Positions 50,171 to 61,508 are shown, counted from the stretch's first letter. The stretch: DNA of 64,000 nt from Turbatrix aceti (GCA_963969345.1 OZ017770.1:6395246-6459245), one strand, 5' to 3'. Notes: generated from the sequence alone by a model not told the origin. Numbers and translations are program-made.

Positions 50171-50410
50171 TGTCTTCCCGAGTGTGGGAACGCTTGGCGT
50201 TACGTCCCGAACGCGTCTCTCTTTTCATCGTCGTACCTACGTTTTTCCCTATTCATTGTTGTTTTTCCCAAGATGTAGCGTGCGGTTGTTTTCTCCGGAG
50301 TTCTCAATAAACGCTACTATCCATCTTGTGAGTCTTCCTAACAACAATATCGTGTTCTGTTCTCGCGTGGTCCAACTCCGTTGTGGAATTGGAAGGACAG
50401 AATTCCGACA
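50171..50410 (+). repeat. left LTR
   Basis: 240 bp, beginning TGTCTTCCCGAG and ending TTCCGACA. It contains an AATAAA near its middle. Confidence 0.88.
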
Positions 50411-50412
50411 CA

Positions 50413-50430
50413 TGGTGCATCGGCCGGGAA
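50413..50430 (+). other. primer-binding site matching tRNA-Gly
   Basis: TGGTGCATCGGCCGGGAA begins two bases after the left LTR. Its complement ends CCGATGCACCA, matching the 3' end of eukaryotic tRNA-Gly(GCC), known from memory of that tRNA. This fixes the plus strand as the sense strand. Confidence 0.75.
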
Positions 50431-50809
50431 GCGGGTGTACTTTCGGGTGCATCTGCTGTTCTACGAACCCGGCCTATTCTACCACTGAACGCATGGACGC
50501 AGGGTATTTCGGTCAATCAACATGGTATTTCGAGGCATCAGTGGTATTTTCAAGGCTCGTGAGTCAATGGCTGAACCAAATCGGTGGTCGTGGAGAAAAG
50601 GCAGCGAGTGATGCGTCATTCTGCTCCCAGTGATTAACGATAAGGTCACACTGGCGCGACAGGGGGGAGCCTACTCAGGGTAGTAAGTCCGGAGCCGGAA
50701 ACACGTCCACATCTCGGTGGAGTGTGAAGGGAGGCAACCTGAGGACTCGACGAAGCAAGAAGTCGTCATACGAGAAGGCATCGACTACAGTAAGCAGGAC
50801 GCGGTTGCA

Positions 50810-50850
50810 GACACCTGCGGAGCACAAAGGGCGGACACCTGCGGAGCACA
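50810..50850 (+). repeat. short tandem repeat inside the LTR element
   Basis: GACACCTGCGGAGCACA occurs at 50810-50826 and 50834-50850, a 24-nt period. Confidence 0.8.
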
Positions 50851-51048
50851 GAAGGCAAACTGTAGTCGGCGCGCGGACAATGGCCTACAGAAACCAGCGA
50901 CCATTCCTACAGAAGACAGCGACTTGGTCTACAGAAGACGGTAACCCCTTGATTGACTGATCTCTTTCCACCCCTTCCTTTCATTGTGACCTCCCGCGGC
51001 CCCAAGATTGGCTGTGCCAGTTGCCGGTGGCGGCTCGATGGCGCGCAG

Positions 51049-51296
51049 TGTCGGGAATTCTTCCCGAGTGTGGGAACGCTTGGCGTTACGTCCCGAACGC
51101 GTCTCTCTTTTCATCGTCGTACCTACGTTTTTCCCTATTCATTGTTGTTTTTCCCAAGATGTAGCGTGCGGTTGTTTTCTCCGGAGTTCTCAATAAACGC
51201 TACTATCCATCTTGTGAGTCTTCCTAACAACAATATCGTGTTCTGTTCTCGCGTGGTCCAACTCCGTTGTGGAATTGGAAGGACAGAATTCCGACA
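51049..51296 (+). repeat. right LTR
   Basis: 248 bp copy of the left LTR with the more complete 5' end (TGTCGGGAATTC) and the same 3' end. Confidence 0.88.
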
Positions 51297-51301
51297 TGTG
51301 T

Positions 51302-51673
51302 CATTACTTCTCGGCAATTTTTGCATTCACGTGAAATTATTCAGCGTCGTTCGTCGAGTCATAAGTGTTCGAGTCAGTAAAATGGCCTATAGCACACCTT
51401 TAAAAAAATTTTTGTATCCATGAAAGCACGGCGGGGAGCAAAGTTATCAACTTTTTTCCTGAGTTGTGGTCCTGTCTGTCTGCTAGTAGGTGTGCCGTGC
51501 CATGACAACTGTCGGTTATGCTCTTATTGTCTACCAGGCATGTAGTGTACCCAACTTTGCATTATAGTAGCTGTTCATTGCAATCCTTACATTCGTTTTT
51601 CTTTAAATCTGTATACTTTTTTTTTCTATTTTCCTTTTAGTGTTTGTCGTCTTTATATTTAAAAACTGGCGTT
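51302..51673. other. spacer between LTR element and long-TIR element
   Basis: About 370 nt with no recognised feature. Confidence 0.5.
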
Positions 51674-51695
51674 TGCAGCAGCGGGTTTAGTGACA

Positions 51696-51764
51696 CTACT
51701 CCTATTTTGACAACTCCTATTATGACAACTCCTATTTTGACAACTCCTATTTTGACAACTTTTC
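51696..51764. repeat. 15-bp tandem repeat array in the left TIR
   Basis: About four copies of CTCCTATTTTGACAA, one copy with TATTATGACAA. Diverged single units follow. The array is mirrored in the right TIR near 52765-52833. Confidence 0.8.
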
Positions 51765-52127
51765 ACAGTCTTTCCTATTTTGTCAACCAATTCCTATTTT
51801 AACAACTTTTTAAAAAAAGGGTGCATTAGGGGTTGTTGCGTGCGCTGAAGACAACTGTGTTGTTGCCTGAGGGCATGGATGACTTTATCACGAGATATTA
51901 TCATTTTTAGTGATATTTTTTTTTGTAAAAAAACAGAAAAAAAATATAATGCAGTTTGTGATAACATTCGAAACATTTGGATTTGTTTTTTTTAAATTAT
52001 AAGACGAATTTTGACCAAAAATCAAGCAGGGTTCAGAAGAAAAAATCTACAGATTTTTAAGTGCTGTAAAGAAGTAAAAATTTCAGTACTTGTACTAACA
52101 TCAAATTTCAAATCAAAAAAAAAAAAA

Positions 52128-52340
52128 ATGGGGGCTCTGAAGATCATTTTTGCCGACATTGTCAAAGCATGCGTCTTCCATTTTCGGCAAGCGGTACTAC
52201 GACGGTGTCAGGCATTAAGGCTTACCGAATTTTTGGACGAACCAAAAATTGCAAAGTGGGTGAATCATCTGGAGTTAGCATTCTTTCTTCCCCGAGCACA
52301 ACGTACACTGGAAACCCATTTTTTCGTTTTAAATATTTGA
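52128..52340 (+). pseudogene. fragment of a MULE-type transposase
   Basis: A frame of about 70 codons in the interior of the long-TIR element contains KACVFHFRQAVLRRCQ followed by an F/L-rich LELAFFLPRAQ. In MULE transposases a C-x-x-H-F-x-Q-A-x-x-R-x-x-Q motif stands just after the catalytic region and is followed by an aL.F.P motif. Only this part is present; the DDE residues upstream are not found in the preceding 120 nt, so the copy is inactive. The match is from memory of the family and was not aligned. Confidence 0.6.
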
Positions 52341-52854
52341 ACATTTTTCATTGATAATGTAACAGCCCTTAAGCCGTTATTTTGTGTTTATCAGATTGTT
52401 AATTTATAATATCGCTGTTGTTTTTTTGAAAACAATACTGAAAATGGCATAATAAAATCTTTTCAACAATTTCTTTTACTTGCACAGGCAAGACTCTCAA
52501 AAGCAGACTAATTAAATAATAATTGATTCATAACTAAAATCAAATAGTACTAACTGTGTTCAAAAAAATTGTTCCAAAAAATAAAACACAAAATGTTTTT
52601 TTACAAAAAAAATATCACTAAAAATGATAATATCTCGTGATAAAGTCATCCATGCCCTCAGGCAACAACACAGTTGTCTTCAGCGCACGCAACAACCCCT
52701 AATGCACCCTTTTTTTAAAAAGTTGTTAAAATAGGAATTGGTTGACAAAATAGGAAAGACTGTGAAAAGTTGTCAAAATAGGAGTTGTCAAAATAGGAGT
52801 TGTCATAATAGGAGTTGTCAAAATAGGAGTAGTGTCACTAAACCTGCAGCAGCG

Positions 52855-53971
52855 CATGCGCTTTTTAATACGTCTGACGACGGCGACTCTGGCTATTTGT
52901 TGTTTCTTTGTTCGTAGAAGCAGGTTGCAGCGCCGAGCTTGTGCAGCCCAGGAATCCCCCGTTTTTGCTATCACGGGGTGTCGTTTTTGTTTTGGTGATT
53001 GCAAAGGATAAGACTTCATTTTGTTGCCAGATCTCCGGAAAGTGTAGACAGAACCCTGTTGTATGTTTTGTCTGCATTTACCACCACCCCCACTGTTAAA
53101 AACACGAGCTTTTCCCTGACACATCATTTTAGTGTGATGTCTTGACGGTGCTTTTTACAGGAAAACGAATTTTATGGCTTGTTTCTTTTGACAAAAGGCG
53201 TTGCTTTGAGTCGTTATAAACCCATAATGTTTCTGTCAAAATTTCTATTTTGATTCCATTTGTTCCCATTTTTTATTGAACTGTGTTTCGCCTCATTTCA
53301 TGACGACACTTTTTATTTAACAACGTATAAAAAATCACGTTTTTGACAAATATTTTTTGCTCAGTTGATCGTTTTTTGTATGTAGCATCGGTCGGAGATT
53401 ACGCTGGTGCTTTGTCATTTTCATTTCTCCGAGAAAAATTAAATCATATTTCAAATAATAAGTAATCGGTCAACCGTATTCTCAAATGTGACAATTTTAA
53501 CTCCATGCCATAGAGTTTGCCCTGCAAAAAAAACTGCACGGCACAATTCTTTCGGCTTTTGCTGGAATTCAAACTGACGTTTGGACTGCTTGAGTTGCAA
53601 GGTTTTGTGTCAGTGGCTTCTTTTCCATCGTGTCGTCAAACGCCTTGTAGGGAAAATCGCTTACGTTACGCAGAGACATATCCATTTGATAATAGTGAGT
53701 GTTTTTCCTGTCAGATGAATTCCGCAAAGGCAGTTTTGAACTTTAACTAATTTCTTTACCCCTTTGCAAATTTCTTTTAGGCTTCAGTAGCCTCCTCCTT
53801 GTTCATATTTGCGTGTCTCTGTGTGTGCGCATTGATTTCCTCTGTTTGATTTGTTACGATGACTGTTAACATTGATTTATCGCTTCAGAACCATTTGCCT
53901 ACAGTTATTACCTCTGTTACTGTGTTTATTGGATCAGAGTTTTTGTGTTAATAGCATTGGCTACACCAGCG
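52855..53971. other. upstream region of egl-4, distal part
   Basis: AT-rich sequence with no recognised exon. The first base pairs follow directly on the TSD of the Mutator-like element. Confidence 0.45.
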
Positions 53972-54019
53972 ATGTTATCATCCCACCATGAACCACAACC
54001 GATGCAACACTTACTGAGG
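53972..54019 (+). other. egl-4: candidate alternative first exon of egl-4
   Basis: ATG at 53972 opens 16 codons (MLSSHHEPQPMQHLLR) and ends in phase 0 at AGG|GTGAGT. The phase fits exon 2 at 56990. An AG (GTTAATAG) lies 21 nt upstream. PKG genes commonly have alternative 5' ends. No transcript evidence is available. Confidence 0.35.
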
Positions 54020-56706
54020 GTGAGTATTACAGGTGTTTTTTTGATACAGTATGACAAAAAAATATCGTGTTCATTTTGGAACCTAATTTAAACAAGCAAA
54101 AGGGAACTGAAGGTGTTAAAAATGGGCAGTCGTAGAAATTAATATTCAGCAGTTTTTTTGCTACGTGTCAGCTATTTTTGACTTAAAGGAAAGTTAAGTG
54201 GCCGAATAAAAAATTTTCCACTTGAAATAAACGTTTAAAAAGTACAAGGATATCTCTGCAGCGGAAATAACATTTTTTTATTTTATTTAAATAAAAATGC
54301 ATTATGAAAAATAAAAATGCTTACAAGTTGTTTTTAAACCAGTCGTGACGCATTTATTTACCCTTTAAAAAATTTTAAATGACATTTTTTTAATGTGCAG
54401 GAAAATATGTTAAAACTTTTGAATGCCGGTGAAAAATGAGCATGAATTGTCCTAAACGACATTTACCAGTTGTTCCACACATTAACGCCAAAAAAATTTG
54501 TAAACAGCATTTATAACAATGCTTTTTAAACTCTAACTACGCTAATAGATGTTTTTTGCATCTAATTTTTGAAAAAAAAGAAAATAGGCGTCAATGATGC
54601 ATTGGAGGTCGAGGATGTGACATATCTGTCGTATTCCTTGTTTCAGATGTTTTTTTCTGCTTGATGGGTGGGAAAGCGACCAAGTGTATGCAGTAGTATA
54701 ATTGTTAAAAGTTTTGACGTTATTTTTGTGGCGCTTGTTTACCCTTCGCATGCTTTCGGTTCCAATTGAAGTCCCACGCTTACATAAACCCCACCAAGTC
54801 ATTTGTCTGCGTCGCGTTTTTGTGTTCATCTGTCTTAACTCGGCAAGTTCACTAACCAGTAACTGGCCGAGTTTACTTGTCGGATACATTTTTTTTGCAC
54901 AAAAAAAAACTATGCGCTCTGCAGTTCGAAAACTATTTATTTTATTCAAAAATATTTTTCTTTTTTTTATGTACGGAAAAACCACTTTTTGGCAGTCAGG
55001 TTTTTTCTCCCTTGGTACTGGTAAAAATGCTAAAAGCAATAGTTGCCAATGGGGAGGCATTGAAGTCGTTTCGATCTCGGCTGGGGTGTTCTTTGTTTGA
55101 GTTTTCTGAAGAAAAAAAAACAACGAAACGCCTTTCTGCTGGTTTGTTTGTCGGGATTGACCGCGAATTACACCGGCAGATACTTTATCGTCACCACCTT
55201 TTTTTTCAACTTGTTTTCATCTTTTAGTGCTCGCTTGAATAGCGAAATGCACACTAGTTGCTAACAAGCAATGTTCAACCTCTGCAAGTTGGCTTAGCTT
55301 TTTTTTCCTTGGCATCTAATCATGTAGTGATGTTACTCTCTTCTTATCTATCTTTTCGCTTATGAGGCATTTTCATTGCTGGAGTCAATTTACTACTCAG
55401 GCATTCACTGCTTGCTTAGATGTGTTTTATGTCTGCGCGTCTTTGCACGGCGGCGCGTTTATTCCTTCTGTTTCACGTGCCAAATGTTTTATGGCATTTG
55501 TGCGTAGTTTTTTAACCAATCCGCATATAAAATTTATAAGCTTCAGTAAGACTGACAGATTGATTTGCGTCAATGTTCTTTTAACCCAACTTCGAAGAGG
55601 TAATAAAACATGAAAAAAATGAAAGTCACGATTTGGTTGTGACTCGTATTTTTTTGCTCAATGATATTTTTTGCTTTTTTACGCACCCGCAAATTTTTGT
55701 CCGCTAATTTTACAAATTTGTGTCGTTTTCCATCGAGCAGACATCCATGAGATATAGCGCAGGGTTATTCAACTGTGTCAACTTTTTTTTTGCATTTTGA
55801 CATTGATGGGTGGATGAAGAATTATAGAGCGATACTAATGGCCTTTCCTGACTGACCGAGGAGCATTTTAACTTCTTTTTTTTAAATGCCTTTTTGATGC
55901 TTTCTTTTTGCTAAATGTTTTTTTCGATTAATGCTGGTGAAAAATATGCGCATGCATATTTGTCTTCGTACAACAACTTCTTGCTCTATGGAGTTTCACC
56001 CGCTGGGATTATGCTTACTAACAACGCACTCTACTAAAAAAAGGGGGGCAATAGCGTTTGGTGTGAATCAATAATAATCGATCACGTTAAAGTTAATTTT
56101 TACCCTCTGTTTTTATCATCATCTCCAGGCTGGGTGGGAGAAGGCGTAGCTCTGCTCGCGCTGCTGCCTTGTTTTGTCGACTGTCGCGCAACCGATTGTT
56201 TTTGACTTTCGTTGATTGGGGTTGTCAGTTTTTATTGTCTTTCTGGATTTTTAAGTTTTTTTTTCTCTCTCTTTCTCTTTTTTTACCTGTTTACGCGTAT
56301 TCCAACTGCGTATAGGCTTCTTCTATCCGATGTTTGTTTCTTCATGACAATCATTTTTACAGTTTTTTTGTTAAGCTGGTCTAGCTAATTGTGGTTTCGT
56401 TACTACCCTCACGAGAAAGCATCAAAAGCGCCAATGCTTGTAGTTGAATGGTGTTTTGTCTTTCCCTCTGCTCTTCTTTTTTTTTATCTGAATGCAGAGC
56501 AGCCCAAAGCATTGCATCTATTTTCTGACAACTTTTTGGTCATTACATTAGTGCCACTACTGCCGTTTAACCCCATTTACGTCATTTTTTGGTTTTGCAC
56601 CAATTCTGCCATTGTCAACTTTTATTTTTCTATGTTTTAATTTGTAAACAACGGTTTTGTGTGTTTTTTGTTATCGTTTGCTGTCTCTGACGATTTTTGT
56701 TACTGC
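54020..56706. other. upstream region of egl-4, proximal part
   Basis: AT-rich with many poly-T runs. A 193-codon minus-strand frame (54542-55123) is present but lacks family resemblance. The region is probably intron or promoter of egl-4. Confidence 0.45.
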
Positions 56707-56708
56707 AG
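56707..56708 (+). promoter_or_regulatory. candidate spliced-leader acceptor, egl-4
   Basis: TGTTACTGCAG lies 1 nt before the ATG at 56710. It could also accept a cis-spliced upstream non-coding exon. Confidence 0.4.
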
Positions 56709-56709
56709 G

Positions 56710-59452
56710 ATGTCAAACATGCTCAAGGGATTCCTTCGTTATCCGTGGACGGTGAGTGCGAACGTACCTGGCTTGATGTTATTTTTTGCACGTCGGTGCC
56801 GATTTTGCAAAAATGCATGCAAACCAGGTTTACGTTAGATAAAAAATATTTATGTTGACTAGATAGCGAGAAAGTGAAAGTGATAGCAAAGAGCAAAAAT
56901 AGGGCTGGTTATTTTTTTTTTTGATTTTTGCAACCTTGGAGTGTTTATTGCTTTTTTTTGATGGTTATCATTTTGCTCGATGTTTTTAGGTTCAAGTTGG
57001 CAGCCGCGTCTACGATGCCCAGGAAATTCAGAAGCTTATTCCTCAAATGGAGGAAACGATCGAGAAAAAAGATAAACAACTCAGACAAGCACAATCTACA
57101 ATTGATAGTCACGTGAAAAGAATTGCCGATCTCGAACGTGATATAAAAAATTGGCAATCAGAATGCGATAAACTGCGTTCAGTTCTTCAGCAAAAAGCTG
57201 AATCTTCTGCTCAACCTCTCACACCGGGTTCTAAGGATTCCAGAACAGATGACCTTCACACAGATCTTGAAACTGTGAGTTTTTCTTTGCAAATAAAATT
57301 GTCTGGCCTTAATTTTATTTTTGCAACCAAAAATGGATTTTTAATTTGCATTCAATTTGTTATCATTGATTTTTTGCAGAAAGCTGTGCTGCCAGACGGA
57401 GGAGGAGGCGGAGAGACGCAGCGTTCCAAGAAATTGGCCGTATCTGCAGAGCCTGCCAAACTCGATCAGCACAAAGCTACCCTTCAGCATCATTCCAAAT
57501 CTGCGGGTTCCAAGCAACTTATTCGGGATGCTGTTCAGAAAAATGATTTTCTCCGAAAGCTGGCCAAGGAGCAAGTTATTGAGTTGGTCGAATGCATGTT
57601 TGAAATGCGGGCACGCGCCGGACAATGGGTCATTCAAGAAGGCGAGCCTGGCGACCGTCTTTTCGTCGTCGCTGAAGGCCAGCTCCAAGTTTCCCGCGAA
57701 GGACAGGCTCTCGGCATCATCGGTCCCGGTGTAGTGATGGGAGAACTCGCTCTGCTTTACAACTGCACCCGTACGGCATCGGTGCAGGCCATTACGGACG
57801 TTTCACTATGGGTATTGGACCGCAGTGCCTTCCAAATGATTACGATGCGTCTCGGCATGGAGCGCCACACCCAGCTTATGCAGTTCTTGAACAAGGTATC
57901 CATCTTCGAAAATCTGTCCGAGGATCGCATCTCCAAGATGGCGGATGTAATGGATCAGGAGTACTACGCGGGTGGTCACTACATCATTCGGGAAGGCGAA
58001 AAGGGCGATACCTTCTTCGTCATCAACAGCGGCCAGGTTCGCGTTACGCAGTCGATCGAAAACGAGAACGAGCCTCGGGAAATCCGTGTATTGAAACAAG
58101 GCGACTTCTTTGGCGAGAAAGCTCTGCTCGGTGAAGAACTCCGAACTGCCAACATCATCGCGATGCATCCCGGTGTAGAAGTGCTGACTCTCGATCGCGA
58201 ATCCTTCCTCAAGCTGATTGGAGACCTCGAGGCACTCAAACGGGACTACGGAGACAGCCAACGACGCGCAACGGTTTCGTCCAGACCTGCTCAGGAACCG
58301 CCAAGCCCGACTCGTGTCATCGACAATGAATTCATCAGCCTCCAGCTCCGACAGCTCAAACGCATTGCCACCCTGGGTGTCGGCGGATTCGGACGCGTCG
58401 AGCTGGTGTGCATAAACGGCGACAAGTCGAGGACTTTTGCGCTCAAGGCTCTTAAGAAGAAGCACATCGTTGACACGCGACAACAGGAACACATCTTCGC
58501 CGAGAGAAACATCATGATGGAGACCAAATCCGACTGGATTGTCAGGTGCGCGGATTTTTATTTCTCCACCTGTTTTAATTGAATTTGATCTTGCAGATTG
58601 TTCACCACGTTCCGTGACAGCAAGTACGTATACATGCTGCTGGAAGCGTGTCTGGGCGGTGAGCTCTGGACGACGCTACGTGATCGGGGACACTTTGATG
58701 ATTACACGGCTCGCTTCTACGTTGCCTGTGTGCTCGAGGGTCTGGAATACCTTCACCGGAAGAGCATCGTGTACCGCGACTTGAAGCCGGAAAACTGTCT
58801 TCTCACCCAAACCGGTTACCTAAAACTCGTAGATTTTGGTTTTGCCAAGAAACTAGCCAGCGGTCGCAAGACGTGGACTTTCTGCGGTACTCCTGAATAC
58901 GTTTCCCCCGAAATAATCTTGAATAAGGGTCATGATCATGCCGCAGACTACTGGGCTCTCGGCATTTACATCTGCGAGTTGATGCTTGGCAGACCGCCTT
59001 TCCAGGTAAGTTCCAACTTGCTCTACCCGTACACGTTTTTTTTAAATTGTTGACTTCAGGCTTCTGATCCCATGAAAACGTACACGCTCATCCTGAAGGG
59101 CATCGATGCTCTGGACATTCCAAATCGACGAATTGGCAAGACTGCCACTGCCCTCGTCAAGAAACTCTGCCGCGACAATCCGGGTGAACGCCTTGGATCT
59201 GGAAGTGGTGGTGTAAACGATATTCGCAAGCATAGGTATGTTTTGAAACCACCAAAGTTTTTTTTTTTAATTTATGGAAACATTTTTAGGTGGTTTATGG
59301 GCTTCGACTGGGAAGGCTTGAGGACGCGAAGCCTGAAAGCACCGATTGTGCCAAAGGTTAGCAACCCAGCCGACGTCAGCAACTTTGACAACTACCCTCC
59401 GGATCAAGACATTCCTCCCGATGAGTTTTCCGGCTGGGATGAGGGCTTCTAA
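56710..59452 (+). CDS. egl-4: cGMP-dependent protein kinase
   Basis: Six exons: 56710-56751, 56990-57274, 57380-58545, 58597-59005, 59060-59235 and 59290-59452, about 746 residues. The N-terminus has a coiled coil/leucine zipper ([17 protein letters not shown]...[12 protein letters not shown]). Two cyclic-nucleotide-binding domains follow, with the phosphate-binding cassettes [15 protein letters not shown] (about 228) and [15 protein letters not shown] (about 352). The AGC kinase domain has LGVGGFGRV (about 441), Lys in [18 protein letters not shown] (about 556), DFGFAKK (about 577) and [11 protein letters not shown]. The C-terminal AGC tail ends in WDEGF. Structure and length match PKG-I/EGL-4. 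By family, cGMP binding releases the kinase; in worms it acts in sensory neurons and in body-size and behavioural control. Confidence 0.96.
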
Positions 59453-60055
59453 AGGTATGAAACTGCTTGGATATTTAGAAACAAACCAAATGAGTATTGT
59501 TAGTAGTATTGCGTCTTCCCATCTTTTTTTGTACTATGTCTTTTCTGTTCCACGCCGGGCCAAGGTTTTTTGTTGCTGTGTTTGTCGTTCATGGCAAGGC
59601 ACGATCATGTTTTTATTACCAGTTAGCAACAAAACGTCAGTGAAAAGCGCGGTGTGTCGTTCTTTCCTACTACCTTTGAGTGTTGATTTATGCACCTTCG
59701 TTTTGATTTTTCATTTTTTCAAATTTTCTGAACATCTCCAATTTGTTATCCAGTTGTCATCGTCGAAGAAAAGAGGAAATAACGCTGACAAATGCCTACT
59801 TTGACATTTCTTATTGTCTCTTGTGTGCGAAAGAATACATTTTTTGTAGTTTTTGTTGAAGCAACCCTTCTTTGCCGCACTTTTATTCCCTGTCATATAT
59901 AAACGCTATTATTGTATTGTTGATACTTAATAATAGTTCTGTATTTATGACGTCGATTCGAAAACGAAATAAAAATCGAATTTTATAAGAATGAAGAATT
60001 TTCGTGGCAAGAGAATTTTTAGTAACACAACAACAAACAGTGAAAAATAGAAGCA
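59453..60055. other. 3' region between convergent egl-4 and LPR gene
   Basis: About 600 nt of AT-rich sequence. AATAAA at 59968-59973 is a plausible egl-4 poly(A) signal. No exon is recognised. Confidence 0.55.
59968..59973 (+). terminator. candidate poly(A) signal of egl-4
   Basis: AATAAA, about 515 nt beyond the stop codon. Confidence 0.4.
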
Positions 60056-61256
60056 CTATGCGGAGCTCGCAAAGAAGTTGGGTGGAAGAACGCAGGACGA
60101 GAAGTCAACAGTCTTGACAAGATTCAACACGCGAGAGATGTCGTTGACGAGTCCCTTCTGCTTGAGGATGTAAAGAGCCTCGGCTTCGTATTTCTGAAAT
60201 CGTGTCTTACGTAAAAATACCGGCACAGTAAAAACCCACCTGATGGAAGATAAAGGGATCACGAGCCAAAACGTAAATCGGATAGTTGCAGTCCACTGCG
60301 AGGATGGCATACTGATAGAATCCGGACGAGTTCGGGGCGCCAGCATGAATTATGTTGGCTAAAGCAGTTTTTTTTATTTTTAGCAGTTTTTTATTCACTT
60401 ACCGTTGATATTTTCCTTAGGATTTCGGAAGTGCAGCTCGCCGGGCATGTTAAGCAGACCGAAGCCAGAAGACATGCTGGGCGCGCTGTACGGCGTTCCG
60501 TCAGTTGAAAACTCGAGAGTCTCGAACGTAGATCCGACATTGTGATCAAGGGGGATGACATTTAGCATGCGGAAGGAAAACATTCGACAGGCATGGACCC
60601 TGTAGTTTGTGGTGCTGTACATTACCTGATACCACTGTCCCATGAATCCCATAATGTTGAAGTACGTGCTGGCCAGTCGTCCGGCAGGGCACTGAGTTTT
60701 TGTTGGATGCAGACTGATCGTCTGCAGACTTTTATGATTCAACGGTTTAGGAGCATTTTGAACGGATTTTTCGTAGAATAAGTCCGTCAGCGTTTCTTCT
60801 TGGTCTGTTTTCGGCCCATCAATTTGTGGTGGCTTGAAGCCGAGGTAATCCAAAACGGACCCAACAAATGTCGGCTGACGGGGGTGTCCATACTGATGGG
60901 AGTACTCCGCGACTGTGGCTTGCTTACGACGAAACTCACGCTGAGGAGAGAGCACCGGAGGAGGCGGCAATTTGGGGTAGATTTTTGGAATGCCTTTGAT
61001 ACTGGATTCTTCAGTCACAAATGCTTCTGCAGGCTCATCTTCACCCGAGCCTTCAATGTCAACTGATTTCTAAAAAAATTAAGATTAACAAGTTAATTTA
61101 TTGCTAGAGAAAAAAACATACGGCAAATTGGTCATTTGGCGACTGGGTAATAGCGATGAGGTGATCCTGAGCAAGTGCAGCTTCATGGGACGACTCTGCA
61201 AACGCCGCTACCAAATAGACGATGGAAACCAGACAGAGAGCGACTTTCAACAGCAT
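60056..61256 (-). CDS. secreted lipocalin-related (LPR-like) protein with N-terminal extension
   Basis: Four exons: 61256-61122, 61069-60403, 60358-60240 and 60193-60056, about 352 residues. A signal peptide of about 20 residues leads into an acidic then proline-rich stretch (YPKLPPPPVLSP). The lipocalin core begins near residue 165 with CPAGRLASTYFNIMGFMGQW; the G-x-W of lipocalins is in GQWYQV. Conserved Cys, a YAILAVDCNYPIYVLAR strand pair and a C-terminal helix (ISRVLNLVKTVDFSSC) follow. It probably acts in the extracellular or apical matrix and carries a lipid-like ligand. It shares family features with the LPR at 62726-63798, but is longer at its N-terminus. Good splice sites throughout. 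Confidence 0.85.
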
Positions 61257-61487
61257 GGCAGCCCACAAATATCAAGAATGACCTCTGCCTAACCCGTTTG
61301 CAAAAGGTTGCCTGCCTTTGTTGGCCTTATCCAGTAACGCATCTGACCGCGCCTAATCTGGCCTAATCTCTGTCGGGGGATCATAACAGATCGCTCGTAA
61401 CTGTTTTGTTTTGTCTGCATTGATGCCACATATCCCCTTCACATGCACAAACGATCAAAAGACACCAGAAAATTGTAATGCTCAAGA

Positions 61488-61493
61488 TTTATT
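61488..61493 (-). terminator. candidate poly(A) signal of the collagen gene
   Basis: AATAAA on the minus strand (TTTATT on the plus strand), 15 nt beyond the collagen stop. Confidence 0.6.
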
Positions 61494-61508
61494 TTTACTG
61501 TGCAGGTC

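Larger units (their letters stand above)
50166..51301. mobile_element. LTR mini-retrotransposon with 5-bp TSD
   Basis: Direct LTRs at 50171-50410 and 51049-51296 are almost identical, except for an 8-nt gap near the 5' end of the left copy. Both start TGTC and end CCGACA, with GAATTC repeated inverted near the ends of the right LTR. TGTGT flanks the element at 50166-50170 and 51297-51301. The internal part is only 638 bp with no reverse transcriptase, gag or integrase, so the element must move in trans (TRIM type). Each LTR carries AATAAA (50306-50311, 51192-51197). No clear polypurine tract is seen before the right LTR. Confidence 0.88.
51674..52854. mobile_element. long-TIR element with 10-bp TSD, Mutator-like
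   Basis: The element spans 51684-52844. TGCAGCAGCG flanks it at 51674-51683 and 52845-52854. Inverted repeats of about 255 bp (51684-51940 and 52592-52844) begin GGTTTAGTGACACTACTCC. Inside each arm, near the outer end, a 15-bp unit (CTCCTATTTTGACAA) is repeated about four times. A 9-10 bp TSD with long TIRs is typical of Mutator-like elements. An internal frame (52128-52340) resembles part of a MULE transposase, in agreement with this assignment. Confidence 0.85.

Noticed and set aside
49777..50310. 177-codon plus-strand frame
   Set aside because: It starts without an ATG and ends inside the left LTR, so as a gene model it is not credible. The possible older frame is noted in the findings.
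50953..51423. 156-codon frame across the right LTR
   Set aside because: It is formed by LTR sequence and flanking DNA; no protein family is visible.
54542..55123. 193-codon minus-strand frame upstream of egl-4
   Set aside because: Low-complexity ends, no domain, no splice context and an AT-rich surrounding; probably chance. Conservation would be needed to revive it.
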